Shown here: positions 52,712 to 61,370 of the stretch, one piece after another
Position numbering within the stretch: the stretch's first letter is position 1
How the letters are laid out: every line of letters begins with the position of its first letter
NCBI RefSeq assembly: GCF_004145845.1
Contig: NZ_SELP01000005.1
Location: 124,001-188,000, forward strand
DNA from: Loktanella sp. IMCC34160
Lineage (GTDB): Bacteria > Pseudomonadota > Alphaproteobacteria > Rhodobacterales > Rhodobacteraceae
Direction: 5' to 3'
Length of the DNA stretch: 64,000 bases
Translations under genes and position numbers: made by a program
The notes under the pieces: model-generated
The model's input: the letters and a program-made list of their open reading frames with translations, nothing else
What the model was told of the DNA's origin: nothing
Databases searched by the model: none

Positions 52712-53913
52712 TCGTACTGCTCCCGGTATTTGCGCACGATGTAGAGGGCGAGGACGTTCAGCCCCAGCGTGATGACGAACAGGGTCATCCCAAGCGAGAA
52801 GGCCACGAGCGCCTCGGGCGAGGAAAAGTCGCTGTCGCCGGTCAGTTGGCTGACGATCTTGGCGGTCACGGTGGTCATGGCATCAAAGGGGTTCAGCGAC
52901 AGGCGTGCTGCGGCCCCTGCCCCCAGCACGACGATCATGGTTTCGCCGATGGCGCGCGAGGCGGCCAGAAGAATGGCCCCGACGATCCCTGGCAGGGCGG
53001 CGGGCAGAACCACATGCCGCACGGTTTCCGATTTGGTGGCGCCAAGGCCCAGCGACCCGTCGCGCATCGCCTGCGGCACCGCGTTGATGATGTCATCGGA
53101 CAGCGAGGACACAAAGGGGATCAGCATGATCCCCATGACCAGCCCGGCGGTCATCACCGCCGTCCCGCCCTGCATCCAACTCGCGCCCTCCGGCCCAAAG
53201 ACAGTCAGCAGCAGCGGACCAACCGTCAGAAGCGCGAAAAGGCCATAGACGATGGTGGGGATACCGGCGAGCACTTCCAGAAGCGGCTTGGCAATGGCCC
53301 GGAACTTTGGCCCCGCGTATTCGGACAGGTAGAAGGCGGCGAACAGGCCGATCGGCACCGCAACCGCCAGCGCGATGGCAGAAATATAGAGCGTCCCCCA
53401 AAGCAGCGGCAGGATCCCAAGGCTGGAACCGCCCCCAAAGGAAGGTTGCCAGACAGTCCCGAAGAAGAAATCCGCCGCCGGATAAAGCCGGAAGAACTCG
53501 ACCGTGTTGAAGATCAGCGACAGGACGATCCCCAGCGTGGTCAGAATCGCGATAGAGGCCGCGCCGATCAGCAGCCACAGGATGCCGCGTTCAACCGCGT
53601 TTCGGGCGCGGAAGGCCGGGCCGGTCCGTGACAGGGCAAGGAAGGTCAGGCCGAGGGAAACCGCAAGGATCAGCAGCGTCGGCACAAAGGTGCCCCCGGC
53701 CGTGACCCCGCGCATCCGCAGGAATGACCAGACTCCAAGCACCAGAAGTGCGGGGACAAGCCCCGTCAGCGCAACGTTGTAGCCATAGTAACCGGGCAGA
53801 GAATGCAGTTGCCTTATGTCGCCCCCGGCGCGGCCCAGCGCGCGGGACCGTCCAAGAAAATAGCCCGCCACGGCGATGGCGAGCACGGCAATCAGGGTCC
53901 ATTGTGCGGGCAT
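52708..53913 (-). CDS. pstC: Phosphate ABC transporter permease PstC
   Basis: A 401-residue permease pairing with PstA to form the channel. Landmarks are the SEYAGPKFRAIAKPLLEVLAGIPTIVYGLFAL helix region and LGLGATKSETVRHVVLPAALPGIVGA coupling loop. The N-terminal third has an extra pair of helices (FLGRSRALGRAGG linker). The ATG at 53913 follows GGAGCAACC and begins at the first helix. It starts 65 bases after pstS across a stable hairpin. Confidence 0.95.
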   Translation of the reverse strand: MPAQWTLIAVLAIAVAGYFLGRSRALGRAGGDIRQLHSLPGYYGYNVALTGLVPALLVLGVWSFLRMRGVTAGGTFVPTLLILAVSLGLTFLALSRTGPAFRARNAVERGILWLLIGAASIAILTTLGIVLSLIFNTVEFFRLYPAADFFFGTVWQPSFGGGSSLGILPLLWGTLYISAIALAVAVPIGLFAAFYLSEYAGPKFRAIAKPLLEVLAGIPTIVYGLFALLTVGPLLLTVFGPEGASWMQGGTAVMTAGLVMGIMLIPFVSSLSDDIINAVPQAMRDGSLGLGATKSETVRHVVLPAALPGIVGAILLAASRAIGETMIVVLGAGAAARLSLNPFDAMTTVTAKIVSQLTGDSDFSSPEALVAFSLGMTLFVITLGLNVLALYIVRKYREQYE

Positions 53914-53942
53914 GGTTGCTCCGGTCCGGTTGGTCGTGGGTC

Positions 53943-53968
53943 GGGGCGGCGACACATGCCGCCGCCCC
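53943..53968 (-). promoter_or_regulatory. Intercistronic hairpin between pstS and pstC
   Basis: GGGGCGGCG (53943-53951) pairs perfectly with CGCCGCCCC (53960-53968) around an eight-base loop. No T-run follows on the minus strand, so a 3' stabiliser or processing site for pstS mRNA is more likely than full termination. This would raise PstS above the membrane components. Confidence 0.7.
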
Positions 53969-53977
53969 GGTGTGGGC

Positions 53978-55012
53978 TTAGTTGCCCATGGTCTGTTCGG
54001 CTTCGATCATCGCCTGAGTCGCGGCCAGTTCCGGATCGGACACGAGGCCATAGGCGGCCAGCGGGCCATCGGGACCTGCGATTTCGTCAGCCATGAAGAA
54101 CTGTGCGTATTCCTTCAGGCCGGGGATCACGCCAAGGTGGGCGGCCTTGATGTAGAAGAACAGCGGGCGCGACACCGGGTAGTCGCCCGAAGCGATGGTT
54201 TCGGTCGACGGCGCGACGCCGCCCATGGTGGCAACCTTCAGGCTGTCGGTGTTGTTTTCATAGAAGGCCAGGCCGAACACACCCAGCGCGTTGGCGTTGG
54301 CGTCAACGCGGGCAAGGGTTTCGGTGTAATCGCCGTCGATATCAATCGAACGACCATCGGCGCGGACGGCCATGCAGGCGGCTTCGGCGGCATCTTCATC
54401 CATGCCCATGGCTTCCATCGCGGCCAGCGCGCCGGTGTCTTCGCAGCCCTGAAGCAGGACCTTTTCTTCGAACACTTCGCGGGTGCCGTGCTTGGTCCCC
54501 GGAATGAAGGCCAGGATTTCTTCGGCCGGCAGGTCACCGTTCACCTCGGCCCAGGTGGTGTTCGGGTTGGACACCATGGCGCCGTCAGCGGGCAGTTCGG
54601 CGGCAAGGGCAAGATACCAGTCGGCAGGCTGGAAGGCATCGTAGGCCGGTCCGTTCTTCTGGCTGGCAAAGACGATCCCATCATAGCCGATGCGCACTTC
54701 GATGATGTCGGTCACGCCGTTTTCGGCACAGGCGTCGATTTCCTTCTGGCGGATCGCGCGGGAGGCATTGGCGATGTCAATGGTGTTTTCCCCGACGCCT
54801 TCGCAGAAGCGGGCCAGACCGGCCGAGGAACCGCCGGATTCGACAACCGGGGTCGGCAGGTCGGTGTTTTCGCCAAACAGTTCGGCAACGATCGACGCAT
54901 AGGGAAGAACGGTGGACGACCCGGCAACCTGCACGTTGTCACGGGCAGCGGCGGCGGTGGCGGTCATCGCGGCAAGGGCAAGGACCGATACGGAAAGGGT
55001 GGTGCGTTTCAT
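53978..55012 (-). CDS. pstS: Phosphate ABC transporter substrate-binding protein
   Basis: A 344-residue periplasmic phosphate-binding protein. Signal peptide at residues 1-23 (cleavage near AAA-RD). Ligand-binding segments include VAGSSTVLPYASIVAE, VESGGSSAGLARFCEG and IDIANASRAIRQKE. It is of the PstS type with four Cys in the middle region (disulfide-bonded), as in other Rhodobacterales. The ATG at 55012 follows GGAG at 10-base spacing; a GTG just before is an alternative. It is the first gene of the pst operon, behind a PHO-box-like repeat. Confidence 0.95.
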   Translation of the reverse strand: MKRTTLSVSVLALAAMTATAAAARDNVQVAGSSTVLPYASIVAELFGENTDLPTPVVESGGSSAGLARFCEGVGENTIDIANASRAIRQKEIDACAENGVTDIIEVRIGYDGIVFASQKNGPAYDAFQPADWYLALAAELPADGAMVSNPNTTWAEVNGDLPAEEILAFIPGTKHGTREVFEEKVLLQGCEDTGALAAMEAMGMDEDAAEAACMAVRADGRSIDIDGDYTETLARVDANANALGVFGLAFYENNTDSLKVATMGGVAPSTETIASGDYPVSRPLFFYIKAAHLGVIPGLKEYAQFFMADEIAGPDGPLAAYGLVSDPELAATQAMIEAEQTMGN

Positions 55013-55090
55013 CACAGGTGGCTCCTGGTTTCGGTGGCCGGTCGCGTCGTTGCGACCTTGGCGCCGGTCTAGCCCCGGTCTGTGATGCTT

Positions 55091-55110
55091 ATGTAAAACG
55101 AATGTAACAG
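55091..55110 (-). promoter_or_regulatory. Candidate PHO box of the pst operon
   Basis: On the minus strand CTGTTAC-ATTC-GTTTTAC forms two 7-base units with the 4-base spacing of PhoB boxes, about 80 bases before pstS. The surrounding AT-rich stretch fits a regulated promoter. The 308-base gap between pstS and the aldolase gene contains otherwise only unannotated flank sequence. Confidence 0.5.
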
Positions 55111-55320
55111 TTTGATGAAACCTGACGTTCCGCCAATTCCATTATTTATCAATGTGATAACTGTTTTCCGAATACAGGATGGCGTCACGGAACACCGAAT
55201 GTGACAGGATTTTCGTCATATTCGGCCCTCGGCGATTCCCGGCGGCGGGTCAGAGGGTGTTGCGCTTGTCCCGCAGACCGCCCAAAGTCACCCCAACGCC
55301 AGACCTGATCGGAGCCAAAG

Positions 55321-56088
55321 ATGGACCTGCCCCAGAACCGTTTCAAAGCCGCCCTGAAGGCGCGCAAGCAACAGATCGGCCTTTGGAACATCATTGGCGG
55401 GTCGATGGCGCCCGAGGCCTTGGCCGGAGCCGGATTCGATTGGGTGGTGATCGACACCGAACATTCGCCCACCGATGTGCCTGACGTGTTGACCGCCCTT
55501 CAGGCGATGGGCAATCACCCGGAAACCAGCCCTGTCGTCCGCCCCGCGTGGAACGATCCGGTGACGATCAAGCGTATTCTGGATTTCGGGGCGCAGACCA
55601 TCCTCGTCCCCTATGTCCAGACCCGGGAGGAGGCCGAGGCCGCGGTCGCGGCAACCCGGTATCCGCCGGAAGGGATGCGCGGCGTTGCGGGCGGCACGCG
55701 GGCCAGCGGCTATAGCCGGATCAAGGGCTATCACGCCAAGGCAAACGAACAGATTTGCCTTCTGGTTCAGGTCGAAACTGTCGAGGCGCTGAGCCGGATC
55801 GAAGAGATCGCCACCACGCCGGGCGTGGACGGGGTGTTCATCGGCCCCGCCGACCTTGCCACCTCTATGGGCTTTCCGGGCGACCCGAACCATCCGGATG
55901 TGCGCAAGACGATCGAGGCGGCGATCACGGTTCTGGCCGCACTGGGCGTTCCGGCAGGGATTCTGACGCTGGACCGGGCCTTTGCCCGCCGTTGCATCGA
56001 ACTGGGCACGACCTTCACCGCTGTCGGCACGGATATCGGCCTGCTGGTCAGCGCGGCGGATGCCCTTGCCGCCGACTTCAAAGCCTAG
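55321..56088 (+). CDS. HpcH/HpaI aldolase family protein
   Basis: A 255-residue class II aldolase of the HpaI type. Typical motifs are GLWNIIGGSMAPEALAGAGFDWVVIDTEHSP (active-site Asp/Glu/His), AQTILVPYVQTREEAEAAV, LLVQVETVEALSRIEEI and DGVFIGPADLATSMG (metal ligands Glu and Asp). These enzymes cleave 4-hydroxy-2-oxo acids such as 2,4-dihydroxyhept-2-enedioate, releasing pyruvate. The real substrate is unknown. Ribosome site GGAG precedes the ATG. It ends 2 bases from the convergent carbonic anhydrase stop. Confidence 0.92.
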   Translation: MDLPQNRFKAALKARKQQIGLWNIIGGSMAPEALAGAGFDWVVIDTEHSPTDVPDVLTALQAMGNHPETSPVVRPAWNDPVTIKRILDFGAQTILVPYVQTREEAEAAVAATRYPPEGMRGVAGGTRASGYSRIKGYHAKANEQICLLVQVETVEALSRIEEIATTPGVDGVFIGPADLATSMGFPGDPNHPDVRKTIEAAITVLAALGVPAGILTLDRAFARRCIELGTTFTAVGTDIGLLVSAADALAADFKA

Positions 56089-56090
56089 CG

Positions 56091-56738
56091 TCAGACCGCG
56101 ACAAACGTGCCTTTGTCCGGCTCGTAGGCTTCCAACCCGCCCTCGCCGATGTCGTTCCACAATCCGTGGAGCGTCAGATAACCGTCATCGACCGCCTGTT
56201 TGATGAAGGGGAAGGTCATCAGGTTTTCCAGCGAGACGAGAACCGCCTCTTTTTCAAGCGCACGGGTGCGCGCCGCATCGTCACCGGGCGCAAGCCTGTC
56301 ATAGCCGGGCCGCAGGATGTCCATCCACCGCCCTACAAAGCTCGAGGCTTCCTCAAGCTCGGGAGCATGGCCGCTGCACATGTCATAGCAGCCTTTCACC
56401 CCGCCGCAGCCGGAATGGCCCAGCACGATCAGATGCGCGACCTTCAGCGCGGTCACGGCGTATTCCACGGCGGCAGAGGTGCCATGCGGTTCGCCATCGG
56501 GGTCATAGCCGGGGACAAGGTTGGCGACATTGCGGTGAATGAAGAATTCGCCCTGATCCGCCCCAAAGATCGAGGTTACATGCACCCGGCTGTCACAGCA
56601 GGAGATCACCATCGCGCGCGGGTGCTGGCCCATTTCCGCAAGGTGCCGATACCAGCCACGGTTCTCCGCGAAAGAGGTCGCCTTCCAGCCGTGGTAGCGT
56701 TTGGCAAGGTATTCCGGCAGCGGTTTTGCGTGTTTCAT
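56091..56738 (-). CDS. Beta-carbonic anhydrase
   Basis: A 215-residue zinc enzyme interconverting CO2 and bicarbonate. Zinc ligands are Cys in VISCCDSRV (near residue 40), and His/Cys in LGHSGCGGV (near 102-105); Asp-Arg dyad in CDSR. The NVANLVPGYDPDGEPHGTSAAVEYAV segment is typical. The ATG at 56738 follows GAAGGG; the upstream frame is open but unconvincing. A single minus-strand gene, convergent with the aldolase. Confidence 0.95.
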   Translation of the reverse strand: MKHAKPLPEYLAKRYHGWKATSFAENRGWYRHLAEMGQHPRAMVISCCDSRVHVTSIFGADQGEFFIHRNVANLVPGYDPDGEPHGTSAAVEYAVTALKVAHLIVLGHSGCGGVKGCYDMCSGHAPELEEASSFVGRWMDILRPGYDRLAPGDDAARTRALEKEAVLVSLENLMTFPFIKQAVDDGYLTLHGLWNDIGEGGLEAYEPDKGTFVAV

Positions 56739-56859
56739 GGCGCCCTTCAATCCGAGGTGTCGTCTGTGCAGCCTCATTATGGCGCATTTTCCGGAATTTC
56801 GAGAGATTTCTGCACCTGCGATAAACCGATTGGGAACCAAACCGGTACTAGATGGTCCC

Positions 56860-57282
56860 ATGCAAAGAGACAGACGCAGATATCACGACCCCGCCATGCC
56901 GCCGCCGCCGGTGACACGCCTGTCGCCGGTAGAGTCCTTGCGGATCGACAATGACCTGGTCGAAGGACTGTATGCCGATCTTGGCAGGGAAGCGGCCGAC
57001 CTTGTGGTCTGCCGCGCGCTGGAGGACCTCGCCAACCGGATGAACCGGATCGAAGCGGAACACCGCGCCTGCGCCTTTGACCTTGTCCAGAAAGAGGCGC
57101 GCCGGATCATGGCCGTGGCCCAGCAGATCGGCCTGACCGAAATCGCCAATGCGGCCTCTGCCGTGCGGCATTGCGCGCAAGCGGGGCAGACGATCGCGAC
57201 CGTGGCGACCCTGGCCCGGCTGCGGCGTCTGAACGATCGCGCGATGACGGAAATCTGGGCGGGCCGGGATGCCGCGCCCTGA
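56860..57282 (+). CDS. Hypothetical protein, helical, possibly histidine phosphotransfer-like
   Basis: A 140-residue protein I cannot assign. It is all-helical in appearance, with acidic/basic heptads: LVEGLYADLGREAADLVVCRALEDLANRM, then HRACAFDLVQKEARRIMAVAQQIGL and AVRHCAQAGQTIATVATLARLRRL. The shape and the lone His in AVRHCA could fit a degenerate Hpt domain, but this is a guess. The start at ATG 56860 lies 121 bases from the divergent carbonic anhydrase start. It ends 4 bases from the convergent yqgE stop. Confidence 0.6.
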   Translation: MQRDRRRYHDPAMPPPPVTRLSPVESLRIDNDLVEGLYADLGREAADLVVCRALEDLANRMNRIEAEHRACAFDLVQKEARRIMAVAQQIGLTEIANAASAVRHCAQAGQTIATVATLARLRRLNDRAMTEIWAGRDAAP

Positions 57283-57286
57283 CGGT

Positions 57287-57856
57287 TCAGGCCCGGCCGG
57301 ATTGCGCGGACAAGAGCAGGGGATCGATCCCAAGGATCTTAAAGGCGGCCGACCATTTGTGTTCGTCAGCGCGGCCAAACAGGATGTCCGGACGCGGATC
57401 GCAGGTGAGCCAGCCGTTGTCGGCGATTTCGCCCTCAAGCTGGCCCGGCCCCCAGCCGGAATAGCCCAGCGCCAGCATCGACGCGTTCGGCCCCTTGCCG
57501 TTCGCCATATCCTCAAGAACGTCCATCGTCGCCGACATCGAAGTCTCTTCGTCCACTTCGAGCGTTCCGACGTCAGACCGGTATTCCGAACTGTGCAGCA
57601 CGAATCCCCGCCCATGTTCCACCGGCCCGCCGAAATGCACCCGGATGTCGCGGGCCCCGTCGCCCCGGCTGATCCCCAATTGGTCCAGAAGGTCGGAAAA
57701 CCGGATTTCGGGCGCGGGTTTGTTCACGATCAGCCCCATCGCCCCATCGTCGGAATGGGCGCACATGTAGACGACGCTGTGTTCAAACCGCGGATCGCCC
57801 ATGCCGGGCATGGCGATCAGAAGTTTGCCGGTCAGGTCAGAGGAAAACGGTTTCAT
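57287..57856 (-). CDS. yqgE: YqgE/AlgH family protein (UPF0301)
   Basis: A 189-residue conserved protein. Family hallmarks: LTGKLLIAMPGMGDPRFEHSVVYMCAHSDDGAMGLIVNKP at the N-terminus, and the FGGPVEHGRGFVLHSSEY segment. The family's biochemical role is unknown; it has been tied to alginate regulation in Pseudomonas. AAGGA precedes the ATG at very short spacing. It is convergent with the preceding helical protein and divergent from the DsbD-like gene. Confidence 0.93.
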   Translation of the reverse strand: MKPFSSDLTGKLLIAMPGMGDPRFEHSVVYMCAHSDDGAMGLIVNKPAPEIRFSDLLDQLGISRGDGARDIRVHFGGPVEHGRGFVLHSSEYRSDVGTLEVDEETSMSATMDVLEDMANGKGPNASMLALGYSGWGPGQLEGEIADNGWLTCDPRPDILFGRADEHKWSAAFKILGIDPLLLSAQSGRA

Positions 57857-57948
57857 TCCTTAATCATGTGATGCCGGGCCGCCACGTTCAAGGGGGCGCT
57901 CGCGCCGGCCTCGCCGGATCGTGACTTCCGCTTGCTGCGGGGATGCTT

Positions 57949-58767
57949 ATGTTGGCGCCGATGACACCGATCCGCGCCATTGCCCTTGGCCTTTGTGCCC
58001 TATTGTCTCCCGCTGCACAGGCGCAGGGGATCGAGGTGCCCGTTTCGGTTGAGGTTTTGCCGGGCTGGCGCACCGCCGACGGCACCCATATGTCCGCGAT
58101 CCGCATCGACATGGGCGAGGGGTGGAAAACCTATTGGCGCGCGCCGGGTGATGCGGGCATTCCGCCACGCATCGTTTGGGCAGGGTCCGAAAACGTCGAT
58201 GGCGCGGCCCTGCATTGGCCGGTGCCAGAGGTGTTCATGTCGGCCGGAATGCAGACCATCGGCTATCACGGGTCGGTCGTGATTCCGATGGAACTGCACA
58301 CCCCCGATGCCGGGGCCGACGCGACTCTGCGCGGCACACTGGAAATCGGGGTCTGCGACGACATCTGCGTCCCCGTCTCGGTCCCGTTCGATCTGGTTCT
58401 GCCCGGTGACGCGCGCCGCCGGTCGCCCGAGATTGCCGCCGCCCTGATCGACCGTCCCCTGACCGGGGCCGAGGCCGGGGCGGGGCCGGTCACCTGCCAG
58501 ATCGCGCCAACCGACGACGGGCTACGCCTGACGGCATCGGTCCAGATCCCCGCCGGGCGCGGTGAAGAGATCGTGGTGATGGAAACCACCGATCCCGAGA
58601 TCTGGGTGTCGGGCACAGCAACATCGCGCGAGGGCAACCGCCTGACTGCCTCGGCCGATCTTGTCCATCTTGCGGGTGCGCCGATGTCGATCGACCGGTC
58701 CGGCCTGCGCTTTACCATCCTGTCGGATGGCACGGCCGTGGACCTGCGGGGCTGCGCGGCGGGCTAG
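57949..58767 (+). CDS. Exported DsbD N-terminal-like (thiol-disulfide interchange) domain protein
   Basis: A 272-residue periplasmic protein. Signal peptide about residues 1-25 (ALLSPAAQAQG), then a DsbD alpha-domain-like region: GEGWKTYWRAPGDAGIPPRI, LHWPVPEVFM, GYHGSVVIPMEL and the paired cysteines of IGVCDDICVPVS. It lacks the membrane and thioredoxin domains of full DsbD, so it may receive electrons from a CcdA-like partner elsewhere. The start is uncertain: ATGs at 57943, 57949 and 57961 are in frame; 57949 has GGGGA at good spacing. Its stop shares a CTAG with the convergent moaB stop. Confidence 0.85.
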   Translation: MLAPMTPIRAIALGLCALLSPAAQAQGIEVPVSVEVLPGWRTADGTHMSAIRIDMGEGWKTYWRAPGDAGIPPRIVWAGSENVDGAALHWPVPEVFMSAGMQTIGYHGSVVIPMELHTPDAGADATLRGTLEIGVCDDICVPVSVPFDLVLPGDARRRSPEIAAALIDRPLTGAEAGAGPVTCQIAPTDDGLRLTASVQIPAGRGEEIVVMETTDPEIWVSGTATSREGNRLTASADLVHLAGAPMSIDRSGLRFTILSDGTAVDLRGCAAG

Positions 58768-59312
58768 CCCTTGGTCCGCTGTTTATGTTCTTCCAGACGC
58801 GGGAAGATTTCCACGAAATTGCAGGGCATATGCCGGTAATCCAGCTGCTTCACAAGGATATCGTCCCAGGCGTCCTTGCAGGCCCCCGGGCTGCCGGGAA
58901 GGGCAAACAGATAGGTGCCCTGTGCGACCCCCGCCGTTGCCCTGCTTTGGATCGCCGAGGTGCCGATCTTCTGCATCGACACCATTGTGAAGACCGTGCC
59001 GAAGGCGTCGATCTCTTTTTCGTAGACGTCCCGATGCGCCTCGACACTCACGTCGCGCCCGGTCAGGCCGGTGCCCCCGGTCGAGATGATCACATCCACC
59101 GACGGATCGGCGCACCATGCCCGCAGTTGCGCCGCGATCTGGTCCCGCTCGTCCGGCAGGATGCGCCGGTCGGCAAGGGTGTGCCCCGCCGCGTCGATCC
59201 GACCGACCAGCGTGTCGCCGGACCGGTCCTCGGCCAGCGTCCGCGTATCGCTGACCGTCAGGACCGCAATCCGCACCGGGATGAATTCGCGGCTTTCGTC
59301 GATACGGCTCAT
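58764..59312 (-). CDS. moaB: Molybdenum cofactor biosynthesis protein B
   Basis: A 182-residue MoaB/MogA-family protein in molybdopterin assembly (adenylylation of molybdopterin). Motifs: RIAVLTVSDTRTLAEDRSGDTLVGRI, DVIISTGGTGLTGRDVSVEAH (molybdopterin-binding loop) and the ending FALPGSPGACKDAWDDILVKQLDYRHMPCNFVEI. A GGAGG site precedes the ATG at 59312. It overlaps lysE by 4 bases and is the last gene of the udg-phosphoesterase-lysE-moaB unit. It would serve molybdoenzymes such as the IorAB-type pair at 44-47 kb. Confidence 0.94.
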   Translation of the reverse strand: MSRIDESREFIPVRIAVLTVSDTRTLAEDRSGDTLVGRIDAAGHTLADRRILPDERDQIAAQLRAWCADPSVDVIISTGGTGLTGRDVSVEAHRDVYEKEIDAFGTVFTMVSMQKIGTSAIQSRATAGVAQGTYLFALPGSPGACKDAWDDILVKQLDYRHMPCNFVEIFPRLEEHKQRTKG

Positions 59313-59944
59313 GTGGGGCGCGCCTCCAGCGCGAGTTTGAGGGCCAGAAGCCCGAAGACCGTGGCCGACAGCGCACGCACCGCCCGTTCGACCCGGGGTG
59401 ATCCAGTCAGGGCACGCCCGATGCCGCCCGCGAAGATGCCGACAGCCGCGTTGACGCAGAACCCGGTGATCCCGAAGACCCCGCCAAGGATCAGGAATTG
59501 CAGCAGGACCGATCCACGGGCCGGGTCCACGAATTGCGGCAGGAAGGCAAGGATGAACAGGATCACCTTGGGGTTGGTGATATTGACAACCACCGCCTCG
59601 CGAAAGGCACGGCGGGCTGTGACCTGCCGCAGCACCGGCGCATCCGTTTGGCCCAGCGGGGTGCGCAGCGCCCGCCATCCCAGCACCAGAAGATAGGCGA
59701 CCCCGGCCCAGCGGATCACTTCGAACAGGTTCGGATGCGCGGCCACAAGCGCGCCCAGCCCGATGCCCGCCAGCAGCACATTCACCATCGACCCCGTGCT
59801 TATCCCGGCCGATGCAGCAATCGCCACACGCGGCCCGCCCCGAATGCCCTGTGCAAGACAGAACATCATATCCGCGCCCGGCGTCACATTCAGGGCCAGC
59901 GCGGCGGGGACAAAGGCGGCAAGGACCAGCGGGTCGACGATCAT
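59309..59944 (-). CDS. LysE family translocator
   Basis: A 211-residue amino acid exporter with six predicted helices of the LysE/RhtB family: FVPAALALNVTPGADMMFCLAQGIRGG at the start, then AFREAVVVNITNPKVILFILAFLPQFVDP, the family signature. It probably exports an amino acid such as threonine or homoserine-like compounds; the substrate is unknown. It overlaps moaB and the phosphoesterase by 4 bases each, so translation is coupled along the operon. Confidence 0.92.
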   Translation of the reverse strand: MIVDPLVLAAFVPAALALNVTPGADMMFCLAQGIRGGPRVAIAASAGISTGSMVNVLLAGIGLGALVAAHPNLFEVIRWAGVAYLLVLGWRALRTPLGQTDAPVLRQVTARRAFREAVVVNITNPKVILFILAFLPQFVDPARGSVLLQFLILGGVFGITGFCVNAAVGIFAGGIGRALTGSPRVERAVRALSATVFGLLALKLALEARPT

Positions 59945-60561
59945 GCGGGGCAGCTCCCCTTTTCCCAGTCATCGGTATCGAACCAGACCGGCACCGGCCC
60001 AAGATTTGCAACCCGGGTTGTTCCGATGGTTCCGCGCCAACCCCAGCTGTCGTGCACATGTCCGCACAAAATGAGCTTTGGCTGGACCCGCCTAGCATAG
60101 TCCAGAATTGCCTCCGACCCGATATTGCCGCGTCTGCTATGCCAATCTCCGCACCCTTTCGGGGGCGAGTGCGACACAAGAATGTCGGCTGGTCCGGCAC
60201 GGCGTAGCTGCTCCGCCGCCTCGTCCTCGGTCAGGTCGAACGATCCCCATGGGAGCGGCGGCAATGGCGGGACGGCCCCACCGAGCCCGGCAACGCACAT
60301 ACCATTTGAAACGGTCGTTTGACCGTGCAGAACCGTGGCGGGGATTGCCGCGCGCAATTCCGCTTCTGTTTCATTGTTCCCCGGAACCACGATCGTCTTT
60401 GCGGCGATGCCCTCCATCGGTCCAAGATACTCGGCCAAACCTTGTCGCCGCTGACCCAGATCGCCCGCGACAATGACAAGGTCAGCTTCGCGTGCATGGT
60501 TCAAAAGCGTCTGCCGGTGCTGCGCATCCAGATGCAGATCTGATACCGCCAATATCCTCAT
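59941..60561 (-). CDS. Metallophosphoesterase family protein
   Basis: A 206-residue calcineurin-like phosphoesterase. Metal motifs are in order: RILAVSDLHLD, VIVAGDLGQRRQG, VVPGNNETEAEL, ILVSHSPPKGCGD and LILCGHVHDSWGW. Such small enzymes are phosphodiesterases for nucleotides or nucleic acids. It lies between udg and lysE, overlapping both by 4 bases (ATGA), perhaps in nucleic-acid repair or turnover with udg. The ATG at 60561 starts directly at the first strand. Confidence 0.92.
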   Translation of the reverse strand: MRILAVSDLHLDAQHRQTLLNHAREADLVIVAGDLGQRRQGLAEYLGPMEGIAAKTIVVPGNNETEAELRAAIPATVLHGQTTVSNGMCVAGLGGAVPPLPPLPWGSFDLTEDEAAEQLRRAGPADILVSHSPPKGCGDWHSRRGNIGSEAILDYARRVQPKLILCGHVHDSWGWRGTIGTTRVANLGPVPVWFDTDDWEKGSCPA

Positions 60562-61370
60562 GACATTTCCCGCAACCGCGCCTGAAGCGCCAGAAGGTCG
60601 GCCCATGCCTCGCGTTTGGCGGCGGGTGTCCGCAAGAGATAGGCCGGGTGAAACATCGGCAGGACGGGTTTACCAAAGGCCTCGGCCCAGGTGCCGCGCA
60701 TCCGGGTGATCCCGGTCCGCCCCAGAAGCGCCTGACAGGGGGTGTTTCCCATCAGCACGATCACGTCGGGCGCAACAATTTCCACGTGCCGCGTCAGAAA
60801 CGGCAGCATCATCGCGATCTCGGCCGCGTCCGGTGTCCTGTTCGACGGCGGCCGCCACGGCATGACGTTGGTGATATACAGCCCCTGCTGGCTTGACGGG
60901 TGGTCGCGGGCCATGTCGATGGCGGCGAACATACGGTCCAGAAGCTGGCCCGCCCGGCCCACAAAGGGCCGCCCTTCAAGGTCCTCGTCACGTCCAGGCG
61001 CTTCGCCGATGATCATCACGCGGGCTGCGGGATTGCCGTCGGCGAAGACGAAATTGCGCGCGCCTTTCTTCAATTCGCACAAGTCAAAGGCGGCCAGAGC
61101 CTCGGCCAGATCATCAACCGTTTTCGCCGGGGCGGCCAGCCGGGCTGCCTCGGTGGGCGCGTCGATGGCGGGGGCCGGCTCGGGCGGGGGCGGCGGAGCT
61201 TTGCGTGGTTGTGCAACGGCATCGGCCCGGGGCCCAGGCGCGGGGCGGGCGGGTTCCGGATCCAGCGCATAGCGGTCCAGCGGCGCGTCCAGCATCGCCT
61301 CGTCCGCGCCAAGTTCGACCTGCCATTCCAGCCAGGCCCGCGCCGTCCAATATTCCACCGCCGATTCCAT
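60558..61370 (-). CDS. Family 4-like uracil-DNA glycosylase with most Fe-S cysteines missing
   Basis: A 270-residue protein. The first 80 residues are a Pro/Ala-rich extension; the UDG domain has motif A GEAPGRDEDLEGRPFVGRAG (from 122), YITNVMPWRPPSNRTP, and the catalytic MFHPAYLLR with His221. Family 4 enzymes bind 4Fe-4S through four cysteines, but only Cys98 remains at such a position (FDLCELKKG); the partners expected near 95, 172 and 186 are Phe, Trp and Ala/Met. It likely still excises uracil. First gene of the overlapping udg-phosphoesterase-lysE-moaB unit. Confidence 0.88.
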   Translation of the reverse strand: MESAVEYWTARAWLEWQVELGADEAMLDAPLDRYALDPEPARPAPGPRADAVAQPRKAPPPPPEPAPAIDAPTEAARLAAPAKTVDDLAEALAAFDLCELKKGARNFVFADGNPAARVMIIGEAPGRDEDLEGRPFVGRAGQLLDRMFAAIDMARDHPSSQQGLYITNVMPWRPPSNRTPDAAEIAMMLPFLTRHVEIVAPDVIVLMGNTPCQALLGRTGITRMRGTWAEAFGKPVLPMFHPAYLLRTPAAKREAWADLLALQARLREMS

